From NCBI GenBank assembly GCA_964514305.1, contig CAZEQD010000088.1, forward strand, positions 1-5,939: a stretch of DNA of 5,939 nucleotides, given 5' to 3'. This document shows positions 1 to 5,939 of the stretch, one piece after another. Each line of letters begins with the position of its first letter. Positions within the stretch are counted from its first letter, which is position 1. The position numbers and the translations under genes were made by a program. The notes under the pieces are model-generated. The model was not told the DNA's origin. It did no database searches and saw nothing but the letters and a program-made list of their open reading frames with translations. The stretch is from CAZEQD01 sp964514305 (GTDB lineage: Bacteria > Acidobacteriota > Aminicenantia > Aminicenantales > Aminicenantaceae).

Positions 1-16
1 TCTCACCCTTGCTCAT
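1..16 (-). CDS. Start of a leftward gene, product unknown (5' fragment only)
   Basis: Only the first five codons plus one base lie in the window, reading Met-Ser-Lys-Gly-Glu on the minus strand from the ATG at 16-14. The start is called because a textbook Shine-Dalgarno sequence, AAGGAG, sits at 28-23 with six bases between it and the ATG. No family can be assigned from five residues. The gene diverges from anything to its right, so its promoter should lie within about 30-200, where I see AT-rich sequence but no convincing -35/-10 pair. Confidence 0.55.
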
Positions 17-22
17 GATTCT

Positions 23-28
23 CTCCTT
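23..28 (-). promoter_or_regulatory. Shine-Dalgarno site for the left-edge gene
   Basis: The minus strand reads AAGGAG here, six bases before an ATG at 16-14. It is the strongest ribosome binding site in the window and the main reason for calling a gene at the left edge. Confidence 0.55.
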
Positions 29-275
29 CTCTGGATTATTATTTTGCATTTAAACATCATATCCAGGGAAATTAAATATATTTCTAAAGTTTATTTGCCA
101 TAACCTGCAAAATCTATATACTGCCAAACTCCTAGCTACTCACTTGGTTTTCGTTTTGTCCACCAAATCTTACTCTTTCCGTTCTTTCTTATAATAGCGC
201 AGCTTCCCCACATTGTTCCACCTTTGTTCTGTTCCTGAAAACCACAGGATGTGTTATTCTTCAGGTAAATCGGTG

Positions 276-467
276 TTATCCCTCTTCAGCAAAATCAAGT
301 CTTCTCCCAGTGTCTATATCATAACGCCAAGTCATGGCCATCATCTCCTTGGCCATGGCGATATCAATTTCACCCAAATGGTACCAAATGTACCAATCGA
401 AAGAAGCTGAACGTTCCTGACCATACTTTCTCGGGAGTAAGATAAAAGTTGTGTATGATGGATATTT
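276..467 (-). pseudogene. Possible decayed gene remnant, perhaps the C-terminal part of a phospholipase B/C45-C69-like amidohydrolase
   Basis: On the minus strand a 63-codon stretch is open from 467 down to a TAA at 278-276. It has no start codon at its beginning and is bounded upstream by another TAA. Its second half reads like real protein: an Arg-Ser-Ala segment, then Trp-Tyr-His-Leu-Gly-Glu-Ile-Asp-Ile-Ala-x-Ala-Lys, then Arg-Tyr-Asp-Ile-Asp-Thr-Gly. The pattern G-x-I-D-x-x-x-A-K followed by Y-D-x-x-T-G recalls, from memory, a segment of bacterial phospholipase B-like and C45/C69 N-terminal-nucleophile hydrolases. No nucleophile residue is visible, so function cannot be judged. Another minus-strand frame is open over 583-341 with less protein-like content, and could be a shadow or an earlier piece of the same gene after a frameshift. 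The family link is a weak inference. Confidence 0.3.
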
Positions 468-719
468 TTATCAGGACACATACCTGAATTATTCCCGAGT
501 CGAGGTTGCTGCAGATGAGAGGCACAAGACATGAAGCTGCGGTTGTTCACCGCCAATGTCCTGTAAAGAAGCAGATGCAGCAAGATCGGCTCGCCCCAAG
601 GGTAAAAGAGGCCGATTATAATTAAAATAAAATTAAAAAACTAAGTAATCTCAATGTGCTTACCAAAAATCATGATAAAAAGAAGATATCAATGAAAATA
701 AATAAAAGATCGGCAGATT
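468..719. other. Gene-free stretch between the left remnant and the transporter
   Basis: I see no intact gene here. The plus-strand frame through 421-531 is open for 37 codons and looks mildly protein-like, but has no start, no binding site and stops on both sides. A 6-bp inverted repeat (ATCGGC at 585-590 and GCCGAT at 611-616) has no T-run on either side, so it is not a convincing terminator. From about 617 to 719 the sequence becomes strongly AT-rich, like the transporter gene that follows. No clear terminator for that leftward gene is visible. Confidence 0.4.
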
Positions 720-2189
720 TTATGAATAATTCAGGCTAAATATCTTTTTATTAATAACTTTATTTAGAAAAATAAAAACAACTATAGCCACTGACCATTG
801 AAATAAAACCGTTCCCACAGATGTTTGAGAAAAAATATTCAGCCAGCTTGCAGGATTAGAAGAATAGCTCGTCCAGAACCACCAAACAAGCATAGCCAGT
901 GCCTGAAGGGGAAGAAAAAACTTTATGAGAATATCAAACGCTTTTCCTAAATGAATTTCAGAATTTGTGGCAGCGATTATTTCTTCACGGAATCTTTTTG
1001 GACCAGTTTTTATAACTGCAATTGTAAAAAACGAACCACTGACTATGAGCCCCAGTCCCCAAACCCAGTCTTGATTGGAAAAAAAAGCTATACTTAAGGC
1101 TGACGGAAGTCCCATTATAAAGCAGCATACACCAACAACGCCGACAGCTCTTTTCCTGGATAAACCAGCATCAATTAAGATTCTGGTAATAAGTTCAAGT
1201 TGGGATATTAGAGATGAAAAAGCCGCAAAACATAAGGCCAAAAAAAAGAGAGCCAGAAATAAAGAGCCTGCAGGAACTTTGGAAAATAGATTTGGAATCC
1301 AGATAAATGTCAAACCTTGATTATTTGCTTTCATCACTTCCATAATTTTTTCGTGAGAAAAATTTTGACTGTAAAAAAAAGAAAAAACTGTAGGAATAAC
1401 CATGATAGAAGCTAAAAGAGAGGCCGTACAATTGCCAAAGCCTATAGTCGAAGAAGTTATGATTGGATTTTCATTTTTATGAGAATAAATCGAATAAGTA
1501 AGCATTAAGCCCCAGCCAGCTCCAGTTGACCAAGCAGACTGGCTTAGGGCACTCAACCAGATTTTATAATCTAGAAGCATGGGGAAGTTCGGAGAAAAAA
1601 GGAAATTCATCCCTTTAAAAGCACCGGGTAAAGTTAAAACACGCAAACAACCTATAATAAGCAGTATAAAAAGAGAAGGGATAAAGAATTTATTCGATCG
1701 TTCTATCCCTTTGACAACTCCACTATAAATAATAAAGCACCCAGTAGTGATAGCTGCAAAATGAAAAACCACCGGTTCCCAAGATGATGTAAAACCCCGC
1801 CAGAATTGAAGGGAATCTCTCTTTATCAACCCTTGAAAAGAAGTAGCGATAAAGTATTTTAAACACCAACCAGTAACAACGGTATAATAAAATGTAATGG
1901 CTGTCGGCACAAAAGCAACAAAAGTTCCCATCCAGGTAAATTTTTTACCCATGATTGTTCCAAAAGAACCGATCACTCCTAACCTCGTTTTTTTTCCTAT
2001 AGACATTTCAATAATTAGAAGAGGAATAGACCAAAAAAAGAGAAAAAAAAGCCAGGCTATCATAAAGGCTCCACCACCATTTTGGGAGACAACGCGGGGA
2101 AAACGCCAAATATTTCCTGTACCAATTGCCATACCAAGACCAGCAAATATAATTCCCCACCGAGAAGAGAATTGATCTTTTATTTGCAT
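720..2189 (-). CDS. Sodium-dependent transporter, NSS (SNF/LeuT-fold) family
   Basis: A complete 489-residue integral membrane protein of the neurotransmitter:sodium symporter family, which couples inward sodium flow to uptake of amino acids or related amines. Residues 19-31 carry the TM1 signature (G-x-A-I-G-x-G-N-I-W-R-F-P), with Asn26 at the position that binds sodium in LeuT, followed by the N-G-G-G-A-F motif at 37-42. Residues 161-171 match the conserved G-I-E-R-x-x-K-F stretch, 214-235 the S-Q-S-A-W-S-T-G-x-G TM6 region, and 321-327 (FAAFSSL) the TM8 segment holding the second sodium site, with two Ser at the hydroxyl positions. Hydrophobic segments continue to the C-terminus, consistent with 11-12 helices, and length is normal for bacterial members. 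LeuT's substrate-contact Asn in TM1 is Met20 here, so the substrate cannot be read across. The start leaves the usual short cytoplasmic tail before TM1. Its ribosome site is weak (only a TTTTAG-like stretch). Codon use is AT-rich. It is divergent from the broken enolase-superfamily gene. Confidence 0.93.
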   Translation of the reverse strand: MQIKDQFSSRWGIIFAGLGMAIGTGNIWRFPRVVSQNGGGAFMIAWLFFLFFWSIPLLIIEMSIGKKTRLGVIGSFGTIMGKKFTWMGTFVAFVPTAITFYYTVVTGWCLKYFIATSFQGLIKRDSLQFWRGFTSSWEPVVFHFAAITTGCFIIYSGVVKGIERSNKFFIPSLFILLIIGCLRVLTLPGAFKGMNFLFSPNFPMLLDYKIWLSALSQSAWSTGAGWGLMLTYSIYSHKNENPIITSSTIGFGNCTASLLASIMVIPTVFSFFYSQNFSHEKIMEVMKANNQGLTFIWIPNLFSKVPAGSLFLALFFLALCFAAFSSLISQLELITRILIDAGLSRKRAVGVVGVCCFIMGLPSALSIAFFSNQDWVWGLGLIVSGSFFTIAVIKTGPKRFREEIIAATNSEIHLGKAFDILIKFFLPLQALAMLVWWFWTSYSSNPASWLNIFSQTSVGTVLFQWSVAIVVFIFLNKVINKKIFSLNYS

Positions 2190-2511
2190 AATTTCTAAAA
2201 TTTTATATTATTTGTCTCTTCATTTGGCAAATAAAATTTAGTTTATATAAAAAAAAGAATATAATAAAATTATATTTTCTCTCTAATAATATTCTAAAAG
2301 AGTTAGTAGCAAAATCCTGCTGATACCTTGAGAACATTTACACAATGAGTTTAACTTCCTCTCTAAATCTTTAATCATATATAAAAATAGAGTTCGCATT
2401 ACTCATTCCAATTATTTATTTAACTAATTTTATATCACATTTTTTATAGAGCCTTAAGTAACTTGATTTCTTTTATAAAAAATAATTTACTTATTAAAAA
2501 GGATTTGTCAT
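2190..2511. promoter_or_regulatory. AT-rich divergent intergenic region
   Basis: This 322-base spacer separates the leftward transporter from the rightward enolase-superfamily remnant and must have held both promoters. It is so AT-rich that many TATAAT-like hexamers occur, for example at 2260-2265 on the plus strand and 2274-2269 on the minus strand, and none has a good -35 partner at standard spacing. No operator palindrome, riboswitch or small gene stands out. Confidence 0.35.
2497..2503 (+). promoter_or_regulatory. Shine-Dalgarno site for the enolase-superfamily remnant
   Basis: AAAAGGA lies eight bases upstream of the ATG at 2512. This supports that start and shows that the 5' end of the truncated gene is original and undamaged. 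Confidence 0.6.
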
Positions 2512-2874
2512 ATGAAAATAGCAAGAATTGAAGTTTTTCCCTATGGCCTTCCGCTTAAAAATTTTACTGATGCTTATACTAGTTTCACTAGTTCAAACGC
2601 TGTTCTCGTCAAAATACATACAGATGACGGTACTACAGGAATCGGAGAAGCATACGCGTGGGAGCCAGAATTTTATGGAAAGACTTTAGAATCCATAAGC
2701 TCTTCGATACAAAAATATATTGCACCAAAAATCATAGGTATGAATCCTTTGAATATAAATCGAATATTAACACTTGTGGATTCAATTCTGGCCAAATCAA
2801 GCTGTGCCAAAGGGGGTATAGACCTTGCACTGTTTGACCTTGCTGAAAAAACCCATGCCTATAAGGCTTTTTAA
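2512..2874 (+). pseudogene. Truncated mandelate racemase/muconate lactonizing enzyme family protein (enolase superfamily), N-domain only
   Basis: The 120 residues match the N-terminal capping domain of the MR/MLE group: the opening M-K-I-x-R-I-E-V-F, a L-V-K-I-H-T-D-D-G-x-x-G-I-G-E-A segment at about 32-47, and the K-G-G-I-D-L-A-L-F-D-L end of the domain at about 100-110. Family members, which include dipeptide epimerases, racemases and sugar-acid dehydratases, are normally about 350-400 residues. Here the reading frame ends just where the (beta/alpha)8 barrel should begin, so the catalytic Lys and the metal-binding Asp/Glu/Glu residues are all gone and the fragment cannot be a working enzyme. 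The last eight or so residues (from about Thr113) no longer look like the family, suggesting the break lies near 2850. The next remnant begins only 20 bases after the stop, so the 3' part was probably removed by deletion. The specific reaction cannot be told from this domain. The peptide-related neighbours make a dipeptide epimerase plausible, but that is inference. Confidence 0.8.
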
Positions 2875-2894
2875 CTAAATCAAAAGAAGATCTT

Positions 2895-3207
2895 ATGTTT
2901 GGCTCAAAAACCTATATGGAGCAACGGAAACGCCTTAGAGATCAAATCTCTCAGGCTGGCCCGAAAATTAAAGCCTGGATTTGTCATCACTATCGAACCA
3001 GGGATTTATTTCATCCCAGAGCTGATTGATATGTGGAAAGCAGAAGGCAAGTTCACCCAGTTTATAAATTACGATAAGGTTGAAATCTACAAGGATTTCT
3101 GCGGACTCCGGAACGAAGAGGATTTCTTGATCACAGAGGATGGTTACCGACTCTTGGGAAAGCCTATCCCCAAGCACATCGAGGATGTTGAAGCAATGAA
3201 GGCTTGA
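2895..3207 (+). pseudogene. Aminopeptidase P (Xaa-Pro aminopeptidase, M24) remnant with a large internal deletion
   Basis: Two pieces of one gene appear to abut in different frames. From the ATG at 2895 the frame reads MFGSKTYMEQRKRLRDQI, which resembles the extreme N-terminus of aminopeptidase P proteins. From about 2953, in the +1 frame, the sequence reads LRLARKLKPGF and continues as the C-terminal end of the same family: T-I-E-P-G-I-Y-F-I-P (metal-ligand Glu codon at 2995), F-I-N-Y-D-K-V-E, R-N-E-E-D-F (second ligand Glu codon at 3115), then the L-G-K-P-I-P-K tail and TGA at 3205. The full protein is about 430-460 residues, so roughly 340-360 codons, including the Asp, Asp and His metal ligands, are missing. 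The usual D-F-G-G-I-R reads D-F-C-G-L-R, a further sign of relaxed constraint. A translation from the TTG at 2899 would give a 102-residue inactive product. There is no good ribosome site. The C-terminal assignment is firm; the N-terminal piece is less so. Confidence 0.75.
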
Positions 3208-3265
3208 AAGACCACAAGGGAAACGGAGGCCTGTAAAAGAGACAAATGATATTACAATTGCTCCT

Positions 3266-3275
3266 GAAGGTAAGG
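3266..3275 (+). promoter_or_regulatory. Ribosome binding region of the C25-like peptidase gene
   Basis: GAAGG (3266-3270) and TAAGG (3271-3275) lie just upstream of the ATG at 3278. The frame is open back to 3200, but the ATG is preferred because a typical signal peptide begins there. Confidence 0.45.
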
Positions 3276-3277
3276 TA

Positions 3278-4684
3278 ATGAGAAAAACCACTGTAACGAT
3301 TGTCGGTCTTTTTTTTCTATCCCTGTTCCTTGTCAATGCCAGCAGACAGAAAAAGGATACCAATCAAATAAAAGAAGAAAACATCTATCGGGAGATGTCC
3401 AGAATCCTTTTCCAGTATAAGCCTGGAATTGATTATGGAAGCTTACACAAGGAGTACATGAAACACCATCCATTTGTGCCTCTGGTTTGGAGTGAGCAAA
3501 AAAGAATTAAGTCTTTTGATATTCCATCTTTTCTGGCCTCTAAACAGGGAGGTCTTCGAGTTCTTGTGCTGGTTAATGATGATCTTTATGCTAAACAACC
3601 AATACACGAAAAGATAGATCGTTATTGTAATGATATACAAACGGCTTATGGCGGCGAAGTAATCCTCATTACAGTGTCAGGAGGAAGCCCGGAAGAGATA
3701 AAGGCTCTCATCCAGAGTTATTATTACAGTGGAGGTCTGGATGGAGCTGTTTTTATGGGCAGGATTGTTCCGGCATGGTATGAAGTTTCTAATGACCACT
3801 ATTGGTGGGAGGGGGGTCACGGTTATGCGGATTGGACTTGTGATCTTTCTTACATGGTTCTTGACGGCCAATGGAAAGATAAAGATGCTAACGGTATCTA
3901 CGACTCACATATTGCTGGAGCAGGAGACATTTTACCTGAAATCTTTGTAGCAAGAATCGACACATCGACCATGTTGCACTACGGCGGAGAAAAATTTTTA
4001 CTCAATAGATATCTCGATAAAAATCACCAATATTGGACTGGCAATATCCTCCTCAACAGATTCGGACTCGTCTACCATGATCACGATTGGAGAAATGAGC
4101 CTTTCCACTACTTCAATTATTTCTTCGGGCTTGGTAATTATGAATCACGGAAATGGAATTTATCTTAAAATATGATAACCAAAGACGATTATGAGAATAA
4201 TCGGCTCACTAATCCCATTTACGAGTTTATTAAAATTTGGACACATGCTACCTTCTTATTTCATGATTTTCACACAGGAGGGCCTCTCTATTACTCCAAT
4301 GTCTGGAAAAGAAAACCCCCAGCTTTAGGATACAACATAAACGGCTGTCACGCCCTTGATTGGGCAGCAGGGAACGACCAACGCTTTCTCGGTGGAAGTT
4401 ATGTATATAATAAAAGCTCATCCTCTCTGGCAGCGGTTGGCTCTACTAAAGTTGGTGGGATGCTGGGGTACGATGCGCTTTATAAGTCCCTGGGAAAAAA
4501 CAGCTGCCTTGGCCAGGCCTTGGTTGACTGGTTTGCCGACAGGCTTAATAGTAGTCAAGAAAGAGGTTTTATCATTGGCTGGCATTATGGAATGATGATT
4601 GTCGGCGATCCATTGATCTGCTTTAAGAAGATTCCCGGAATTGATTCCTCGCTACCAGAAATTTTCCCTCCACGAGGATTTTAA
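3278..4684 (+). pseudogene. Secreted C25 (gingipain-like, clan CD) cysteine peptidase split by an in-frame TAA
   Basis: Two open stretches, 3278-4165 (296 codons) and 4169-4681 (171 codons), lie in the same frame and are separated only by TAA at 4166-4168. Read together they form a 468-codon caspase-like peptidase. Residues 1-21 are a signal peptide (basic start, hydrophobic core, Val-Asn-Ala-Ser cleavage region), so the product is exported. Residues 94-104 (RVLVLVNDDLY) and 126-135 give the first beta strands of the fold. Residues 189-209 hold the D-L-S-Y-M-x-L-D-G stretch and an Asp-rich D-K-D-x-N-G-x-Y-D loop likely to bind calcium, and I-F-V-A-R-I-D follows at 222-228. The catalytic dyad is expected downstream of the stop: His at about 332 in H-D-F-H-T-G-G-P and Cys at about 357 in I-N-G-C-H-A. 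The upstream product therefore lacks both. The ATG at 4172 has no ribosome site. The end, G-D-P-L-I-C-F, is normal for the family. Substrate is unknown. Confidence 0.82.
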
Positions 4685-5415
4685 AAAAACCTTGGCTTAA
4701 GTTCTGCAAGTCTTGGCCTAGCGGCTAACAAACCAGTTTTTTCTTTCTCTTCCCTTAAGAAAAGTTCAGTAAAGCTCCTTGTTAAAAATCCCGACCATCC
4801 TCATCCAGCTACTTACGATCGCCTTCCTCTCAGTTGGTACAAGAAAACAGTTAAACGTTTAAAAGAGAAGGTTGCAACCAAAAGTGTTGATGCTATTGTA
4901 GATACTAATAGCTGGAACATTACCTACTTTACGTGCAATTTCCTGCCCAAAACAGAAAGGCCATTATGAGTTCTGGTTCTATGAACTATTTCAGTAAGAT
5001 TCATGCTTTTGGCCTAGATCACCTCTTAAAAAGAGGAACGGACGCCACAGATTTTGAGATCAGACATGCTATCGAAGAATATGGAACAGATCTAATCCTC
5101 AAAGACATAAAGAGAGATGGCAGGCCACACAATGCTGTAGGAATAAGGATCCGCATCGGTTGTCGAACTGGAGCAGGGACTGCTTAACCCCATCCCAATC
5201 AGTTCCACTACAATAAAATCAAGAAAGGAGATTCACTTCAGATTTCAGGTATTGTAAGCATAGGAGAATACGGAGCAGAACTTCACCGTTATTTCCAGAT
5301 AGCAGCTTGGGACGCTCATCGAGAGAAAGTTCGGGATGCAGTTACTGAAGCTGTTCGCATTCAGAAACGAGAATCTAAAGCAGGTGTAACATGCGCTAAG
5401 ATTGCCTTATTGTAG
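4685..5415 (+). pseudogene. Decayed M24-family (Xaa-Pro peptidase-like) protein with probable Tat signal peptide
   Basis: Three consecutive pieces read as one M24 protein. 4685-4966 (no ATG) begins KNLGLSSASLGLAA, the hydrophobic part of a twin-arginine signal, preceded across the stop at 4682 by Pro-Arg-Gly-Phe. It continues TYDRLPLSWYKK and W-N-I-T-Y-F-T-C-N-F ending T-E-R-P, a creatinase-type N-domain, and stops at TGA 4967. The next piece lies in another frame, about 4960-5184: A-T-D-F-E-I-R-H-A-I-E-E and G-R-P-H-N-A-V-G-I-R. It hits TAA at 5185 where Tyr would fit (GTA-stop-PHPNQFH). The same frame goes on from 5188 through K-K-G-D-S-L-Q-I-S-G, Y-G-A-E-L-H-R and W-D-A-H-R-E-K-V to TAG at 5413. 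Where canonical M24 enzymes place their two Asp ligands the sequence shows Ser (Q-I-S-G) and Glu (A-E-L-H-R), so the parent may have been a non-canonical member. A linker after T-E-R-P and roughly the last third of the protein are missing. It follows the C25 peptidase in the same direction. Confidence 0.72.
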
Positions 5416-5586
5416 ATCCTAACTGCTGGGATGAATACTGACTTTCTATAAAAAAAGAAATGTTTGATGAATATTTTCCGACTGGAAAAAGGTACCTTTA
5501 CAAATGAGTCTAGTCCGTCTTCTTTTCCTCTGAACATCACTTCCCGTTCTGTATGCAAGACAAAGTGGAATAGGTAGAGTTTAAAT
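5416..5586. other. Intergenic debris between the M24 remnant and the convergent S9 peptidase gene
   Basis: No gene is visible. One plus-strand frame (5409-5504) reads IVDPNCWDEY, then TGA at 5439, then about 21 more codons to TGA at 5505. It looks slightly protein-like but matches nothing I know. No GC-rich hairpin followed by a T-run is present for either convergent gene. Confidence 0.35.
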
Positions 5587-5939
5587 CTATTCTTTTGGTC
5601 CTGGCGGTATGCATCGGTTGAGAAACCGGGTCATCAATTCATGGAGGTGTCGTCTGGAGTTTTCTCTTTCCTTGATAGCGTGGGTCCGGTTGGGATAAAG
5701 CATTAAGAAAAACTGCTTGTTGTGCTTGATGAGCTCATCGACAAGGGCTTCACAGCTCTGAAAATGCACATTGTCATCAAGAGTTCCATGAGCCAGAAGC
5801 AGGTTTCCCTTAAGCCGATGGGCCCAGGTTATAGGTGAACCATTCTTGAAGTTTTCCGCATTGTCTTCCGGCAATCCCATATAGCGTTCCTGATAGATAG
5901 TGTCATAGTACCGCTGGTTGGAGACAAAGGCGACGGCCA
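5587..5939 (-). CDS. S9 family serine peptidase, dipeptidyl-peptidase IV-like, C-terminal part (5' end outside window)
   Basis: The minus-strand frame runs in from the window edge and ends at TAG (5589-5587), giving 116 complete codons of the C-terminal alpha/beta-hydrolase domain of a prolyl oligopeptidase-family enzyme, which removes dipeptides, typically Xaa-Pro, from peptide N-termini. The visible start Y-Y-D-T-I-Y-Q-E-R-Y-M-G-L-P is characteristic of the DPP IV branch. Next come N-G-S-P-I-T-W-A-H-R-L-K-G-N, H-G-T-L-D-D-N-V-H-F-Q with the catalytic Asp (first Asp of the pair, codon at about 5776), and Y-P-N-R-T-H-A-I with the catalytic His (codon at about 5680). The nucleophile Ser (G-W-S-Y-G-G type) and the beta-propeller domain lie beyond 5939. 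No stop, frameshift or odd residue is seen, so this gene looks intact, unlike its neighbours. It is usually a secreted or periplasmic enzyme. It converges on the M24 remnant. Confidence 0.9.
   Translation of the reverse strand, partial: AVAFVSNQRYYDTIYQERYMGLPEDNAENFKNGSPITWAHRLKGNLLLAHGTLDDNVHFQSCEALVDELIKHNKQFFLMLYPNRTHAIKERENSRRHLHELMTRFLNRCIPPGPKE

Noticed and set aside
421..531. Plus-strand open stretch of 37 codons with protein-like composition
   Set aside because: It has no start codon, no ribosome site and stops on both sides, and it partly overlaps the minus-strand remnant. I recognise no family.
585..616. Inverted repeat ATCGGC/GCCGAT as a transcription terminator
   Set aside because: The stem is only 6 bp with a loop of about 20 bases, and neither strand has a T-run after it.
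2190..2511. Riboswitch or small RNA in the divergent spacer
   Set aside because: The sequence is AT-rich and low in complexity, with no conserved-looking stems or known motif.
3200..3277. N-terminal extension of the C25-like protein, since the frame is open back to 3200
   Set aside because: There is no start codon upstream in that frame, and the ATG at 3278 begins a typical signal peptide with a purine-rich site just before it.
2968..3363. 131-residue minus-strand open frame spanning the aminopeptidase P remnant and the C25 start
   Set aside because: It is antisense to two recognisable coding segments, has no ribosome site or family features, and is best explained as a shadow frame.
4166..5415. 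Stop-codon recoding (TAA read as a sense codon) as an explanation for the in-frame stops
   Set aside because: TAA at 4166 and 5185 could be sense by position, but the region also has a TGA with a frameshift near 4967, a TAG at 5413 and missing segments. The transporter and S9 genes use TAA and TAG as ordinary ends. Decay explains all of this more simply.
1..5939. CRISPR array, tRNA/rRNA, insertion sequence or transposase
   Set aside because: No spaced direct repeats, no cloverleaf, no rRNA-like blocks and no transposase-like reading frame or terminal repeats were seen on either strand.

Overview
The window looks like accessory bacterial DNA from an organism that lives on peptides and amino acids. 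Almost every recognisable coding stretch belongs to a peptidase or amino-acid-handling family: an NSS sodium symporter, an enolase-superfamily N-domain of the kind found in dipeptide epimerases, two M24 (Xaa-Pro peptidase/creatinase fold) remnants, a secreted C25 (gingipain-like) cysteine peptidase and an S9 (dipeptidyl-peptidase IV-like) serine peptidase. Shine-Dalgarno sequences are clear and the standard code fits the intact genes. The mix recalls uncultured peptide-fermenting lineages such as Aminicenantes or relatives of Acidobacteriota, but the sequence alone cannot fix the taxon.

Layout. Positions 1-16 are the first codons of a leftward gene with a strong ribosome binding site. Positions 17-719 hold no intact gene. 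A minus-strand open stretch (276-467) looks like the decayed tail of a larger gene, and 617-719 is very AT-rich. Positions 720-2189 (minus) encode a complete sodium:neurotransmitter-symporter-family transporter. A 322-base AT-rich divergent spacer follows. From 2512 to 5415 the plus strand is a run of broken genes: an MR/MLE N-terminal domain cut at 120 residues; an aminopeptidase P reduced to its N-terminal tip joined out of frame to its C-terminal end; a C25-like peptidase split by one in-frame TAA; and an M24 protein with a probable Tat signal, interrupted by stops and a frameshift and missing its 3' end. At the right edge (5587-5939, minus) is the intact C-terminal end of an S9 peptidase running out of the window.

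Taken together, intact copies of these genes would form a peptide scavenging set: extracytoplasmic endopeptidase, dipeptidyl peptidase, Xaa-Pro peptidases, epimerase and sodium-driven uptake. Here only the transporter and the S9 peptidase (as far as visible) look functional, and the rest is in several stages of decay. I found no undescribed defence, RNA or mobile system. The most informative features are the deletion scar in the aminopeptidase P gene, the single nonsense codon in the C25 peptidase, and the fact that decay is concentrated between two healthy genes.
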